Positions 51,070 to 61,482 of a DNA stretch of 64,000 nucleotides are shown here, piece by piece. The stretch covers positions 3,100,001 to 3,164,000 of the forward strand of contig NZ_CP101751.1 in assembly GCF_024496085.1 (NCBI RefSeq), given 5' to 3'. The notes below the pieces were generated by a model. The model saw nothing but the letters and a program-made list of their open reading frames with translations. It made no database searches and was not told the origin of the DNA. The DNA is from Flavobacterium cerinum (GTDB taxonomy: Bacteria > Bacteroidota > Bacteroidia > Flavobacteriales > Flavobacteriaceae). Made by a program: the position numbers and the translations under genes. Within the stretch, counting starts at the first letter, position 1; every line of letters starts with the position of its first letter.

Positions 51070-51492
51070 CTAATTTCGAAGTTCCAGTAATCGCTTACCT
51101 CCGGGAAGTAATTTGATATGTATAGCCGCATGATCAATCGGAATTAAATTGGGTGTTTTTTCCGGCCATTCGATAAAACACCAGTCACCTGAATAAAAAT
51201 ATTCGTCGATTCCCATATCATAAGCCTCTTCTTCATTATTCAATCGGTATAAATCAAAATGGTAAATGCGTTCTCCCTCATTCCCTTCATATTCATTAAC
51301 AAGGGAAAAAGTCGGACTACTGGCCATATCGCGTACGCCAAGTTCTTGCACCAATGCTTTGATCAATGTTGTCTTACCAACACCCATCTCAGCATGGAAC
51401 GTAACTACCTTTTTTAAGTTTTGTGACAGTATTTGTCGGGCTACATCCCGGATTTCCTCCAGAGCGAAAGTTCTTTGCATAGCGATATCCAT
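51070..51492 (-). CDS. tsaE: tRNA N6-threonylcarbamoyladenosine ATPase TsaE
   Basis: About 140 residues from ATG 51492 (MDIAMQRTFALEEIRDVARQ). Walker A is FHAEMGVGKTTLIKALVQEL, with the conserved SPTFSLVNEYEG, HFDLYRLNNEEEAYDMGIDE and IEWPEK segments. TsaE is the ATPase of the t6A tRNA modification complex with TsaB and TsaD. It shares a compact core cluster with ald and porX. Confidence 0.95.
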   Translation of the reverse strand: MDIAMQRTFALEEIRDVARQILSQNLKKVVTFHAEMGVGKTTLIKALVQELGVRDMASSPTFSLVNEYEGNEGERIYHFDLYRLNNEEEAYDMGIDEYFYSGDWCFIEWPEKTPNLIPIDHAAIHIKLLPGGKRLLELRN

Positions 51493-51560
51493 ATTGAACA
51501 AATATAATTATTTTATCCAAACTATATTACAAAATTTCTTACATCAAATTCAGACAAAAA

Positions 51561-51579
51561 AAGGGCTTATTCAGCCCTT
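51561..51579 (-). terminator. terminator after porX
   Basis: AAGGGCT pairs with AGCCCTT, and on the minus strand a T run follows. It lies between the porX stop and tsaE. Confidence 0.75.
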
Positions 51580-51585
51580 CCTATT

Positions 51586-53139
51586 TTATTTCGGATTGAA
51601 GATTAACAACGGAATAATCATTTCTTCCAATGATATTCCACCGTGTTGATAGGTATTCCTGTAGTAGCTTACATAATGATTGTAATTGTTTACATACGCC
51701 AGAAACAAATCGTTTTTAGCAAAAATATACGAACTACTCATATTGATCGCCGGCAAACCGATTTTCTTCGGATCTTTTACCGCATATACATCTTTATCTT
51801 CATAAGTAAGACTTCTTCCGGTTTTATAACGCAGGTTCAGACTTGTATTTTTATCACCGATTACTTTCGACGGATTTTTACAGTTTATCGTACCGTGATC
51901 GGTTGTCAGAATCAATTTAAATCCTTGTTGTTGCGCCAACTGGATGATCTCCAATAACGGTGAGTTTCGGAACCAACTTAATGTTAACGATCGATATGCT
52001 TTATCATTGGATGCCAATTCTTTTACTACGTCCATTTCGGTTTTCGCATGTGAAAGCATATCTACAAAATTATAAACAATAGTCGTCAAATCGTTATTTT
52101 TCAACGTTTTAAAGTTGTCAACCAATTTTTTACCGTCTTTAAAGTTCGTGATCTTATAGTATTCCTGTTTAATGTCGATTCGCAAACGTTTTAATTGCTC
52201 AGCCAAAAACTCGCCTTCATATAAATTTTTACCGCCTTCATCTATGTCATTTTTCCAGTATTGCGGATACATTTTTTCCATTTCTAACGGTAATAATCCG
52301 GAAAATATCGCATTACGGGCATACTGCGTTGCTGTTGGTAAAATCGAATAATAGCTCGCTTCTTTTTCCAACTTATAATGATTATTCACTACGCTTTCAA
52401 AGGCTTTCCATTGATCATAACGTAGGTTATCAATCACTACAAATAAAATCGGTGCTTCTTTTTTACGAAGTTCCGGCACAACATATTCCCGAAACAACTG
52501 ATGCGACATAATCGGTGCATCGGCTTTCGGATCAAACCAATTCTGATAATTTTTTTCGATAAATTTTCCGAACTGAGAATTCGCTTCCAGCTTCTGACTT
52601 TCGAGAATTTCCACCATACTCTGATCTTCGATGTTCTCCAACTCCATTTCCCAGAATACTAATCTTTTGTACAGATCAATCCAATCTTCAAAGGAATTAA
52701 CCATGGCCATATCCATCGCAATTTTTCGGAATTCCTTCTGATAATCCATTGTTGTTTTTTCAGAAACCAGACGCGAATGATCCAGATTCTTTTTCAAACT
52801 CAACAGAATCTGATTCGGATTTACCGGCTTAATCAGATAATCGGCTATTTTAGAACCGATCGCCTCCTCCATAATATATTCTTCCTCACTCTTTGTAATC
52901 ATGATAACCGGCACTGCCGATTTCTTTTCTTTTATTTCCGATAAGGTTTCCAACCCACTTAAACCGGGCATATTTTCATCCAGAAAAACGATATCAAAAT
53001 TTTCTTCATCAAATATATCAATCGCATCCTGCCCGTTGTTACAGGTTGTCACACTGTACCCTTTTTTCTCCAGAAATAAGATATGCGGCTTTAACAAATC
53101 GATTTCGTCATCCACCCATAATATTTTAATCGTGCTCAT
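51586..53139 (-). CDS. porX: PorX-type response regulator with PglZ/alkaline-phosphatase-like domain
   Basis: 517 residues. N-terminal receiver domain (MSTIKILWVDDEIDLLKPHI, phospho-acceptor Asp in FDIVFLDENMPGLSG, KP in DYLIKPVNPNQ), a helical linker, then a PglZ/alkaline-phosphatase-fold domain with PILFVVIDNLRYDQWKAFES, MLSHAKTEMDV and LILTTDHGTINCKNPSKVIG. This is the domain order of PorX, which works with the PorY kinase and SigP to control type IX secretion. No porY or T9SS structural gene is in the window. The RCC1 protein here is a probable T9SS client. Confidence 0.93.
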   Translation of the reverse strand: MSTIKILWVDDEIDLLKPHILFLEKKGYSVTTCNNGQDAIDIFDEENFDIVFLDENMPGLSGLETLSEIKEKKSAVPVIMITKSEEEYIMEEAIGSKIADYLIKPVNPNQILLSLKKNLDHSRLVSEKTTMDYQKEFRKIAMDMAMVNSFEDWIDLYKRLVFWEMELENIEDQSMVEILESQKLEANSQFGKFIEKNYQNWFDPKADAPIMSHQLFREYVVPELRKKEAPILFVVIDNLRYDQWKAFESVVNNHYKLEKEASYYSILPTATQYARNAIFSGLLPLEMEKMYPQYWKNDIDEGGKNLYEGEFLAEQLKRLRIDIKQEYYKITNFKDGKKLVDNFKTLKNNDLTTIVYNFVDMLSHAKTEMDVVKELASNDKAYRSLTLSWFRNSPLLEIIQLAQQQGFKLILTTDHGTINCKNPSKVIGDKNTSLNLRYKTGRSLTYEDKDVYAVKDPKKIGLPAINMSSSYIFAKNDLFLAYVNNYNHYVSYYRNTYQHGGISLEEMIIPLLIFNPK

Positions 53140-53249
53140 ATGCGCTTGGTTTTGTAATTTCTATTGCAATTTATTGTTTTAAGAACTCAACGAGGTTAAA
53201 ATTATTATAAAACTAATCGCTGTTTTCGGTTCTTTTTTGTCATCCATAC

Positions 53250-54158
53250 TCATATCCATTCCGTTGCCGTTTCATATTGTTCCGGAAAATAGGTCAGATA
53301 TTGTACCATTCGCGGTGCTGCTCCGTGATTAGCGCTGGCACAATGCGGCAATGCCTGATGCCATATCACAAAATCACCGGCATTACCAACTATCGGAATT
53401 GGTTTTAAAGTCTGCAATGCTACATTTCTCGGATTTTCTCCTTCTTTTAAGCCCGCCATCCAATTTCCGATTTCACGATGAAAACCGGGGACACAATGAA
53501 AAGCTCCGTCTTCCGGTCCGCAATCCGTCAGATATAACAATCCTTGTATTCCATAGGGTATCGGTTGTTTCAGGCTGACATCCCAATGCAACGGACTCCC
53601 TAAAAAGTGATACGAATCGGTTTCCGGCGGATTAAAACTTACTTTATCGATTGTTTTATAAATTTTATCCGATCGGTATAATTGTTCATACGCTTTACGG
53701 ATACGTTCTGAGCTGCGGTTTTTATTCAGTATCGGATGATCCGAAAAAGTCAGCATCAAACCTCTCTGTTCTTCATGCTGGCGGTACCAACCATCGCGAT
53801 CTTCCGGTTGTAATCCTAAAAAAGTCCAGATCGCCTGTACCGTAGCCTGACAATCTTCTTCTGAAATAGCATTTTTCAATACCAGATAACCGTTTTCTTC
53901 CCAAAATAACAAATCGGCTTCGGTTAACACATCTGCTGTACTATTTATATCTTCCGTCAACGGCACTACCTCCCGACTTGTAACCCATTTATAAAATTGT
54001 TCAAAATCAGGTTTTTCAAAAAAAAGATACTGCATTGCTCCTTCAATTCCGATACCATATCGGTACAAGGTTTCCAATTCTTCATTCCAAGTAGCTTTCG
54101 TTACCTGATCAGGATATAAAGTCCGTTTCCAAAGCTGTTCTAAAATCTGATGTTCCAT
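53250..54158 (-). CDS. phytanoyl-CoA dioxygenase family protein
   Basis: Start taken at 54158 (MEHQILEQLWKRTLYPDQ). About 302 residues. It is a 2-oxoglutarate/Fe(II) oxygenase of the PhyH fold: FLGSPLHWDVSLKQP gives the metal His and Asp, and the distal His/Arg region is FVIWHQALPHCASANHG. DCGPEDGAFHCVPGFH is the conserved loop. It would hydroxylate a small molecule; the substrate is unknown. Confidence 0.88.
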   Translation of the reverse strand: MEHQILEQLWKRTLYPDQVTKATWNEELETLYRYGIGIEGAMQYLFFEKPDFEQFYKWVTSREVVPLTEDINSTADVLTEADLLFWEENGYLVLKNAISEEDCQATVQAIWTFLGLQPEDRDGWYRQHEEQRGLMLTFSDHPILNKNRSSERIRKAYEQLYRSDKIYKTIDKVSFNPPETDSYHFLGSPLHWDVSLKQPIPYGIQGLLYLTDCGPEDGAFHCVPGFHREIGNWMAGLKEGENPRNVALQTLKPIPIVGNAGDFVIWHQALPHCASANHGAAPRMVQYLTYFPEQYETATEWI

Positions 54159-54366
54159 AGGATTTCTAAAATTCTTACTCAAAAATAAAGATTTTTATTA
54201 CTAATCCTGTTTTTTTAATCCGGAACTTTTACTCTCAAAATGACGTATTATTTTTTAGTATTTCGTACTTACTCCGAACACTTTAAATCCTGTTTTTCCC
54301 TTATAATTGATAAAAAGACCTTAAAATGACTCCATAGCTATAAAAAAATAATCTATCTTTACCGTC

Positions 54367-54696
54367 ATGAAATGGTTAACGATTTTATTATCCTTATACT
54401 TTGTCCTGCTAGCCGGCATACCTTGTGCTGATGCAGCGACAGGTCATACCCATTTCCGTACACAAAGCAAAACACCTGCGCAACATGAGAATCATTCCCA
54501 TGAAAAACAAAGCGATATGTGCTCGCCATTTTGTGTTTGCAATTGTTGTGGCGCTCAGATTATGAATTACGCTCCGGTAATTATTTTCACGCTTCAGCCT
54601 GCCACTTCCGAAATTACAACTCCGGTGCCCAATTATCAATCCGTATTCCATTCGGATTACTATGGTAGCATCTGGCAACCCCCGCAATTAGTATAA
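54367..54696 (+). CDS. small Cys/His-rich exported protein (DUF6660-like)
   Basis: 109 residues with a signal (MKWLTILLSLYFVLLAGIPC). The mature part carries HENHSHEKQSDMCSPFCVCN and CCGAQI, a His/Cys metal-binding stretch. In Flavobacteria such small proteins sit just upstream of CzcA-type pumps, as here. It may bind or deliver metal in the periplasm. The 97-base gap to the pump gene contains no clear terminator. Confidence 0.72.
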   Translation: MKWLTILLSLYFVLLAGIPCADAATGHTHFRTQSKTPAQHENHSHEKQSDMCSPFCVCNCCGAQIMNYAPVIIFTLQPATSEITTPVPNYQSVFHSDYYGSIWQPPQLV

Positions 54697-54793
54697 TAGA
54701 TTCCCGGCACCAACCGGGCTAAGATGTCATGTAGCATTGCTACCCGATACAGGTATTATATCCTGTTTGTACTTATTTCTATTATACTGAAAC

Positions 54794-57700
54794 ATGCTAG
54801 ATAAAATCATTCATTTCAGTATCAACAATAAATTTATTGTTGGACTGTTCACACTTATACTTATTGCGGTGGGAGGCTACTCTGCCTATACCCTTCCGAT
54901 TGATGCTTTACCCGATATTACTAATAATCAGGTACAAATCATCACCAGTTCACCTACACTGGCTACACAGGAGGTCGAACAATTTATCACTTATCCGATA
55001 GAACAGGCCGTAAAACCTATTCCAAAAATTGTTGAACTCCGCTCTATTAGTCGGTTCGGACTAAGCGTAGTTACGGTTGTTTTTGAAGAAAGCACCGATA
55101 TCTACTGGGCACGTGCTCAAATTTCCGAACGTCTTAAAGAAGCCGAAAACAGCATCCCAAAAGGTGTCGGATCTCCCGAAATGGCTCCGGTAAGTACCGG
55201 TTTGGGTGAAATTTACCAATATGTTGTATTTCCTGAAAAAGGATACGAAAAGCAATATGATGCCACTCAGCTACGAACGATACAGGACTGGATTATCAAA
55301 CCCCAGCTTATCGGAACAAAAGGTGTAGCTGAAGTAAACACATTAGGCGGCTATCTAAAACAATATGAAATTGCCGTTCAGCCTGATAAGCTAAAAAGTA
55401 TGAACACCACCATATCCGAAATTTTCGATGCTTTAGAAGTAAACAACGAAAATACCGGGGGTGCTTATATCGATAAAAAGCCATATGCCTATTTTATCCG
55501 TGGTATCGGTATGGTTAACGGCATTGACGATATCAATAAAATCGTAGTTAAAAATCAAAACGGAATCCCTATTCTGATTCGTGATGTCGCTCAGGTTCGC
55601 ATCGGAAGCAGTATTCGCTACGGAGCCGTAACTAAAGACGGTAAAGGCGAAGAAGTAAGCGGAATGGTGATGATGCTAAAAGGCGAAAACAGCGGTGAAG
55701 TAGTGACGCGTGTTAAAGAAAAAATGGAGCAAATCAAAAAGTCCTTACCAAAAGGGGTTACGATTGAACCGTTTATGGATCGAACCCAATTAGTAAACAA
55801 AGCGATTTCTACCGTAGAAAAAAACCTGATTGAAGGTGCCTTAATTGTAATTTTCATCCTGGTTTTACTTTTAGGAAACTGGCGTGCCGGATTAGTCGTG
55901 GCTTCCGTTATCCCGTTATCACTCCTTTTTGCAATTTCAATGATGCGCTTATTTGGCGTCAGCGGGAACCTGATGAGTCTCGGTGCTATTGATTTCGGAC
56001 TTATTGTCGACGGTGCCGTTATTATTGTGGAAGCGATTATCCACAGACTTCAGGTTAGTCGTAAAGGTATTCTGACGAAGCAACAGATGAATGAAGAAGT
56101 TTTTGAAGCTGCTTCTAAAATCAGAAGTAGTGCCGCTTTTGGTGAAATAATCATTCTGATTGTTTACCTTCCTATCCTCGCATTGGTTGGCATTGAAGGT
56201 AAAATGTTCGGGCCAATGGCACAAACCGTTTCCTTTGCCATTCTAGGTGCTTTTGTACTATCGTTAACCTATGTTCCGATGATGAGTTCTCTAGTATTGA
56301 AAAAAGAAACCGGACATAAGAAAAATATCAGTGATACCATCATACAGAAATTATATAATTTCTATTCTCCGATTCTGGAAAAAGCCTTACAAATCAAGGC
56401 CGCTGTTATTGGCGTAGCCGTAGCTTTATTTATAGCGGCACTACTCCTTTTTAATAGTCTGGGCGGTGAATTTATTCCAACTTTGGATGAAGGCGATATT
56501 GCTACACATTTGATCATTGCATCCGGAAGTTCATTATCACAGGAAGTAGAAGCAACAACTAAAGCCGAGCAGATTTTAAAAGCCAAATTCCCTGAAATTA
56601 AAATGATTGTCACCAAAATCGGTAGTGCGGAAATCCCAACTGATCCGATGCCGATTGAAGCCGGTGATATGATTATTTTATTAAAGGATAAAGATGAGTG
56701 GACTTCGGCTACAACCAAAGAAGAATTAATGGCTAAAATGGAAAAAGCGCTGGAAGATATTCCGGGTGCCACCACCGAATTTTCCCAACCGATACAAATG
56801 CGTTTTAATGAGCTAATGACGGGCGTTCGTAGTGATGTTGCTATTAAAATCTTTGGTGAAGACATTGATATGTTAGTCAGCAAAGGTGATGAAACCCTAC
56901 AACTTATTCAGGGAATTCAAGGCGTATCGGATGCGAAACTGGAGCGTGTAGCCGGTTTACCACAGATTACAGTACGCTATAACAAAGATAAAATGGCTTT
57001 ATACGGTCTGAAAATCGGTGATCTGAATAAAGTAATCCGTATGGGATTTGCCGGTGAAGCTGCCGGATTGGTATACGAAGGTGAAAAACGTTTTGATCTG
57101 GTAGTCCGGTTAGAAGGTGACAGCCGACAAGATATTTCCAATTTAAAAGCCTTATACATCACTTTACCGTCCGGAAATCAGATTCCATTGGAACAGGTAG
57201 CCGATATCAATTATGAAGACGGTCCGATGCAAATCAGCCGAGAAGATGGTAAACGCCGAATTGTTGTCGGTTTCAACGTTCGCGGTGCGGATGTAAAATC
57301 GGTAGTAGAAAAAATTCAGCAAAAATTAGATGCCAAACTTACACTTCCGGACGGGTATTATGTTACCTATGGCGGCCAGTTTGAAAATCTGATAGAAGCA
57401 AATAAAAGACTTGCAGTAGCAGTTCCGGTAGCGCTAGCTATGATATTCGTTCTCTTATACTTTACCTTTAAATCAGTTCGTCAATCACTGTTGATTTTTA
57501 CTGCCATTCCACTGGCGGCAATTGGCGGTGTTTTTGCACTTTGGCTACGCGATATGCCGTTTAGTATTTCGGCCGGTGTAGGCTTTATCGCACTGTTTGG
57601 CGTAGCAGTTCTTAACGGTATCGTACTGATTGGTTATTTTAATCAGTTAAAGACCGAAGGAATGGCCAATATTTACGACCGGATCCGTGAAGGGACAAAA

Positions 57701-57934
57701 GTACGTTTACGCCCTGTAATTATGACCGCAGCTGTTGCTTCATTAGGATTTCTCCCGATGGCTATCAGTACAAGTGCCGGAGCGGAAGTGCAAAAACCAT
57801 TGGCGACTGTTGTCATTGGCGGACTTGTAACCGCTACGTTACTTACCTTAATTGTGCTTCCTATTTTGTATCTCTATTTTGAAAAAGGAACACCAAACCC
57901 TACCACCGATAAACCGGAAAATAACGCATCATGA
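54794..57934 (+). CDS. CzcA/CusA-type heavy-metal efflux RND pump
   Basis: 1046 residues, as expected. Twelve hydrophobic helices are arranged in two halves with large periplasmic loops. The HME subfamily motif lies in GAIDFGLIVDGAVIIVEAI, the signature used for CzcA (Zn, Cd, Co) rather than CusA (Cu, Ag). ISPFGLSVVTVVF-like porter segments and GEFIPTLDEGDIA are also present. It is the inner-membrane part of a tripartite pump with the next two gene products. The stop overlaps the TolC-like start by 4 bases (ATGA). Confidence 0.95.
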   Translation: MLDKIIHFSINNKFIVGLFTLILIAVGGYSAYTLPIDALPDITNNQVQIITSSPTLATQEVEQFITYPIEQAVKPIPKIVELRSISRFGLSVVTVVFEESTDIYWARAQISERLKEAENSIPKGVGSPEMAPVSTGLGEIYQYVVFPEKGYEKQYDATQLRTIQDWIIKPQLIGTKGVAEVNTLGGYLKQYEIAVQPDKLKSMNTTISEIFDALEVNNENTGGAYIDKKPYAYFIRGIGMVNGIDDINKIVVKNQNGIPILIRDVAQVRIGSSIRYGAVTKDGKGEEVSGMVMMLKGENSGEVVTRVKEKMEQIKKSLPKGVTIEPFMDRTQLVNKAISTVEKNLIEGALIVIFILVLLLGNWRAGLVVASVIPLSLLFAISMMRLFGVSGNLMSLGAIDFGLIVDGAVIIVEAIIHRLQVSRKGILTKQQMNEEVFEAASKIRSSAAFGEIIILIVYLPILALVGIEGKMFGPMAQTVSFAILGAFVLSLTYVPMMSSLVLKKETGHKKNISDTIIQKLYNFYSPILEKALQIKAAVIGVAVALFIAALLLFNSLGGEFIPTLDEGDIATHLIIASGSSLSQEVEATTKAEQILKAKFPEIKMIVTKIGSAEIPTDPMPIEAGDMIILLKDKDEWTSATTKEELMAKMEKALEDIPGATTEFSQPIQMRFNELMTGVRSDVAIKIFGEDIDMLVSKGDETLQLIQGIQGVSDAKLERVAGLPQITVRYNKDKMALYGLKIGDLNKVIRMGFAGEAAGLVYEGEKRFDLVVRLEGDSRQDISNLKALYITLPSGNQIPLEQVADINYEDGPMQISREDGKRRIVVGFNVRGADVKSVVEKIQQKLDAKLTLPDGYYVTYGGQFENLIEANKRLAVAVPVALAMIFVLLYFTFKSVRQSLLIFTAIPLAAIGGVFALWLRDMPFSISAGVGFIALFGVAVLNGIVLIGYFNQLKTEGMANIYDRIREGTKVRLRPVIMTAAVASLGFLPMAISTSAGAEVQKPLATVVIGGLVTATLLTLIVLPILYLYFEKGTPNPTTDKPENNAS

Positions 57935-59205
57935 AAACAATATTTCAAATAAAATCCGACAATTTAAAACCTAAATTTATTATTTATATAATAACATTTT
58001 TAGCTTTAATTATCAATCCATTAGATTCAATATCGCAAACCAAATTAACTTTAAAAGAAGCTATTGAATCCGGAATGAAAAACAACCTCGGCATACAAGC
58101 TTCTGAATTGGAAAGTAAAATGCATAGTCAACTTACCCGTTCGGCTTTTGAAATTCCGAAAACAGAATTATCCGGTACATTCGGACAAATCAACTCCAAT
58201 GCAAAAGATAAAAATTTCGGTGTGTCCCAAAGCTTTAATCCGTTTCAATATGGTGCCAAAAAGAAATGGCTAAACGAGAATAACGCTGCCGGGCAATTAA
58301 AGGTAAAAGCCACCAAACAAGACATCACATTTAATATCCGTCAGGCCTGGAATACAATGTTGTTTTACGCCAAACAAAACCAGTTATTAGGTCAGCAAAA
58401 TCAATTGATGGAGAAATTTGTCCGCTCGGCTTCCCTGAAATTCCAAACCGGCGAAAGCAATTCACTTGAAAAAACAATTGCAATAGCCAAGCAACAGGAA
58501 TTACAGCAGCTCATCAAACAAAATGAGGCAAAAATATGGGTTGAAAAATCAAAAGTAAAAACATTGATCAATCTGGAAACCGACTTTAACCCCGCTGATA
58601 CGTCATTTATTCCGATGACTACATTAGCTGTTGCCGACAGTACTTTGCTCAAACAAAACAGCAACCTACAACTGGCTACCAAACAAATTGAGATTGCCGA
58701 AGCTGCAAAAAAAGTAGAAAGATCCGCTTTCTTCCCTGATTTTACAGCCGGTTACGCTATTCAGTCCATTACCGGAAATCAGGAAATCAACGGCGAAAGT
58801 GTAAATTATGACAATGCATTGCGTTTTCAGACTTTTTCTGTCGGAATTGCGATCCCTTTGTTTGCCGGTAGTACAATTGCCAAAACTAAAGCCGCTCAAA
58901 GTAATATCGAAATGCAGCAGAAAAATGCCGCCTATCTGGAAAATCAGCTCAAAAGTCAGTTTCAACAACAATTTGAAGAGTTAAAAACATTTCAGTCTTT
59001 AGTTGATTATTATCAGAGTACCGCATTACCCAACGCTAAAAAGATCAGTACTAATGCGACCAAAGCCTATCAAAACGGTGATATTTCATATGTCGAATAC
59101 GTGCAAAGCATCGAAACGGCACTTAATATTCGTCTGAATTACAGTAATGCTATTCATAATTACAACCAGACTGCGATCAATATCCAGTATTTAATCCATC
59201 AATAA
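57931..59205 (+). CDS. TolC-family outer-membrane channel
   Basis: 424 residues. Signal-like N-terminus (FIIYIITFLALIINPLDSIS), then long coiled helices in two repeats (LTLKEAIESGMKNNLGIQAS, TKAYQNGDISYVEYVQSIET). This is the CzcC/CusC part of the pump. Its start overlaps the pump stop, so the two are translationally coupled. Confidence 0.92.
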   Translation: MKTIFQIKSDNLKPKFIIYIITFLALIINPLDSISQTKLTLKEAIESGMKNNLGIQASELESKMHSQLTRSAFEIPKTELSGTFGQINSNAKDKNFGVSQSFNPFQYGAKKKWLNENNAAGQLKVKATKQDITFNIRQAWNTMLFYAKQNQLLGQQNQLMEKFVRSASLKFQTGESNSLEKTIAIAKQQELQQLIKQNEAKIWVEKSKVKTLINLETDFNPADTSFIPMTTLAVADSTLLKQNSNLQLATKQIEIAEAAKKVERSAFFPDFTAGYAIQSITGNQEINGESVNYDNALRFQTFSVGIAIPLFAGSTIAKTKAAQSNIEMQQKNAAYLENQLKSQFQQQFEELKTFQSLVDYYQSTALPNAKKISTNATKAYQNGDISYVEYVQSIETALNIRLNYSNAIHNYNQTAINIQYLIHQ

Positions 59206-59209
59206 CGCC

Positions 59210-60478
59210 ATGAAAAAATCAACTATATTATATATCAATATCGCCGGACTTCTGATCATCGGAACCGTATTATACTTCGCTTTACGTCACGATCACAATG
59301 CAGAAGACGGCCATGATCATACCGAAAAAACCACATCCGAAAACGCAAATCCGGAAAAGGAAGTAGAATTAAACGAGGCTCAGTTTAAAGCAGCCGGTGT
59401 CGAACTGGGAACCTATTCGCTTAAAAACCTGAGCGAAGTCATCAATGCCAACGGTTATACCAAGCTTCCGCCACAAAATCAGGCTGATGTATCGGTACAT
59501 CTTCAGGGCGTAGTGAAGACAATTTCTGTTATAGAAGGTCAATTTGTACGAAAAGGACAGGTTTTAGCCACAATAGAAAGCCCGGAATTCACTAAATTGC
59601 AGGAAGCTTATCTGACATCAAAAAGTAATCTGGAATTCCTGAGTCAGGAATTTGAAAGACAAAAAACATTGAGCGAAGAAGAAGTCAACTCAAAAAAGGT
59701 ATTTCAGAAAACCAAAGCCGAATATCAGATCGAAAAAGCGCGGTATAATTCGCTGAAACAACAATTAAACGTTCTTAATATACAATCCGGATCTACAGCG
59801 GTAGCTACTGTCCCGATTTTGGCTCCGATTTCGGGCTATACAACCGAAATCAACGTGAAAATAGGTAGTAATGTAGAAGTCGGAAAACCCATTTTAAGCA
59901 TTGTAGACAACACCAAATTACACGTGGATTTGCTGGTTTATGAAAAAGATCTTCATAAAGTAAAACCGGGACAAACCGTTCAATTGGTACTCACCAATCA
60001 GAATAACACGGCTATTCGCGGGACCATTTTCAGCGTTGGTAAAGCTTTTGAAAACGAAACAAAATCCGTTGCCGTTCACGCGGATATCAACAATGAAAAA
60101 AATGCACTGATTCCCGGAATGTACGTTAACGCACTGATTGATATCGGAACCAATGCTGTAAACGCACTTCCGGTAGAAGCTATTGTGAAAGCCGACGGAC
60201 GTGAATTTATGTTTGTTTTGGAAGAAGGGCACGAAGAAACGGCACACGATACCGAAAAAGGGCATTCACACGAAGATGGTCATCAACACGATGATAACGA
60301 AGCGAATAACTTCCATTTTCGTAGAGTTGAAATTAAAACCGGAACGTCACAACTCGGTTATATTCATGTTACACCGCTACAGAAAGTGGCATCCGATGCT
60401 AAAATTGTGCTAAAAGGAGCTTATTATATCCAAAGCCATTTATTAAAAACCGAAGGCGGCGGCGGACATTCACATTAA
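59210..60478 (+). CDS. His-rich periplasmic adaptor (CzcB/CusB-like)
   Basis: 422 residues. N-terminal anchor helix (ILYINIAGLLIIGTVLYFAL), then His/Asp-rich stretches (HDHNAEDGHDHTEK and, near residue 350, HEETAHDTEKGHSHEDGHQH) and a GGGGHSH end. The middle has the biotinyl-lipoyl-like VSVHLQGVVKTISVIEGQFV and a coiled hairpin, with the barrel VDLLVYEKDLHKVKPGQTVQ. It links pump and channel; the His clusters suggest zinc or related metals. Confidence 0.92.
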   Translation: MKKSTILYINIAGLLIIGTVLYFALRHDHNAEDGHDHTEKTTSENANPEKEVELNEAQFKAAGVELGTYSLKNLSEVINANGYTKLPPQNQADVSVHLQGVVKTISVIEGQFVRKGQVLATIESPEFTKLQEAYLTSKSNLEFLSQEFERQKTLSEEEVNSKKVFQKTKAEYQIEKARYNSLKQQLNVLNIQSGSTAVATVPILAPISGYTTEINVKIGSNVEVGKPILSIVDNTKLHVDLLVYEKDLHKVKPGQTVQLVLTNQNNTAIRGTIFSVGKAFENETKSVAVHADINNEKNALIPGMYVNALIDIGTNAVNALPVEAIVKADGREFMFVLEEGHEETAHDTEKGHSHEDGHQHDDNEANNFHFRRVEIKTGTSQLGYIHVTPLQKVASDAKIVLKGAYYIQSHLLKTEGGGGHSH

Positions 60479-60488
60479 AACTAAAAAA

Positions 60489-61091
60489 ATGGAATACTTT
60501 TTAAAACTATATCTCCCTTTTTATCTGGTGCTTTATCTGCTGGTTACTTTTGTTATTCCCACGTATCGGACATATAAACAAACCGGTATTAATCCGGTAA
60601 CCTTCGGTAAACAGGATAATGCACATGATTATATCGGTTTTGTGATGAAGTTTTTAATCGTCTTATCAACGCTATCCGTACTCTTGTTTTCTTTGGGAAG
60701 TAATTACTATCAATATACCGCACCGATCCTTTTTCTGGAAAGTGAACCGATTGTAATTACCGGATTATTCTTCATTCATATTTCACTGATTTGGGTGATG
60801 ATTGCGCAATATCAGATGCAAAACTCATGGCGGATTGGTATTGACGAAACACATAAAACGGAATTGCGTACCACCGGAATTTTTGGCATTAGCCGAAATC
60901 CTATTTTTTTAGGAATGATCATTAGTATATCGGGACTTTTTTTAATTGTTCCCAATACATTGACTTTTTTTACGATGTTAGCGACTTATTTTATCATCCA
61001 AATACAAGTACGTCTTGAAGAAGCATTTCTTTTACAACAACATCCGGATACCTATCCGAACTACAAACAACGTGTAAAACGATTTTTATAA
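60489..61091 (+). CDS. ICMT/PEMT-family membrane methyltransferase
   Basis: 200 residues with about five helices. The C-terminal motif TTGIFGISRNPIFLGMIISI followed by RLEEAFLLQQHPDTYPNYKQ is typical of isoprenylcysteine carboxyl methyltransferase/PEMT-like proteins, which use SAM. Such genes are often beside metal-efflux genes. The substrate is unknown. The start is 10 bases after the adaptor stop, so it is in the same operon. Confidence 0.85.
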   Translation: MEYFLKLYLPFYLVLYLLVTFVIPTYRTYKQTGINPVTFGKQDNAHDYIGFVMKFLIVLSTLSVLLFSLGSNYYQYTAPILFLESEPIVITGLFFIHISLIWVMIAQYQMQNSWRIGIDETHKTELRTTGIFGISRNPIFLGMIISISGLFLIVPNTLTFFTMLATYFIIQIQVRLEEAFLLQQHPDTYPNYKQRVKRFL

Positions 61092-61106
61092 CCCTATAAA
61101 TTCTAT

Positions 61107-61445
61107 ATGATGAAAACTTTTTATATAATCGCCCTTATGACCCTGACGATGGCTACAGCCAAGGCACAAGTACAAAAAGCAGTGATCAAAACAGCTATTA
61201 CCTGCGATCATTGCAAACAATGTGAAACCTGCGGTCAATTATTCGAAAAGAAACTGATTCGCCAGAAAGGTGTCCAAATGGTTACTCTCAACGAAACGGA
61301 AATGACCATCACTGTATTTTTTAATTCCAAAAAGACCGATCTACCGGCTATTCGCACCGCGATTAGTCAACTGGGCTATGACGCTGACGAAATAAAAGCG
61401 GATCCGAAAGCCTACGAATCACTGGACGGTTGCTGTAAAGCCTGA
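61107..61445 (+). CDS. secreted heavy-metal-associated (HMA) domain protein
   Basis: 112 residues with a signal (MMKTFYIIALMTLTMATAKA). One HMA fold with the metal loop TCDHCKQCETCGQLFEKKLI, which has extra Cys compared with the usual CxxC, and a C-terminal GCCKA. Periplasmic HMA proteins next to P-type ATPases may chaperone metal to or from the pump. A start at the second ATG (61110) is also possible. Confidence 0.88.
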   Translation: MMKTFYIIALMTLTMATAKAQVQKAVIKTAITCDHCKQCETCGQLFEKKLIRQKGVQMVTLNETEMTITVFFNSKKTDLPAIRTAISQLGYDADEIKADPKAYESLDGCCKA

Positions 61446-61482
61446 TCATCTCTGTATTTATATTTTCATAATCCTGAAAATT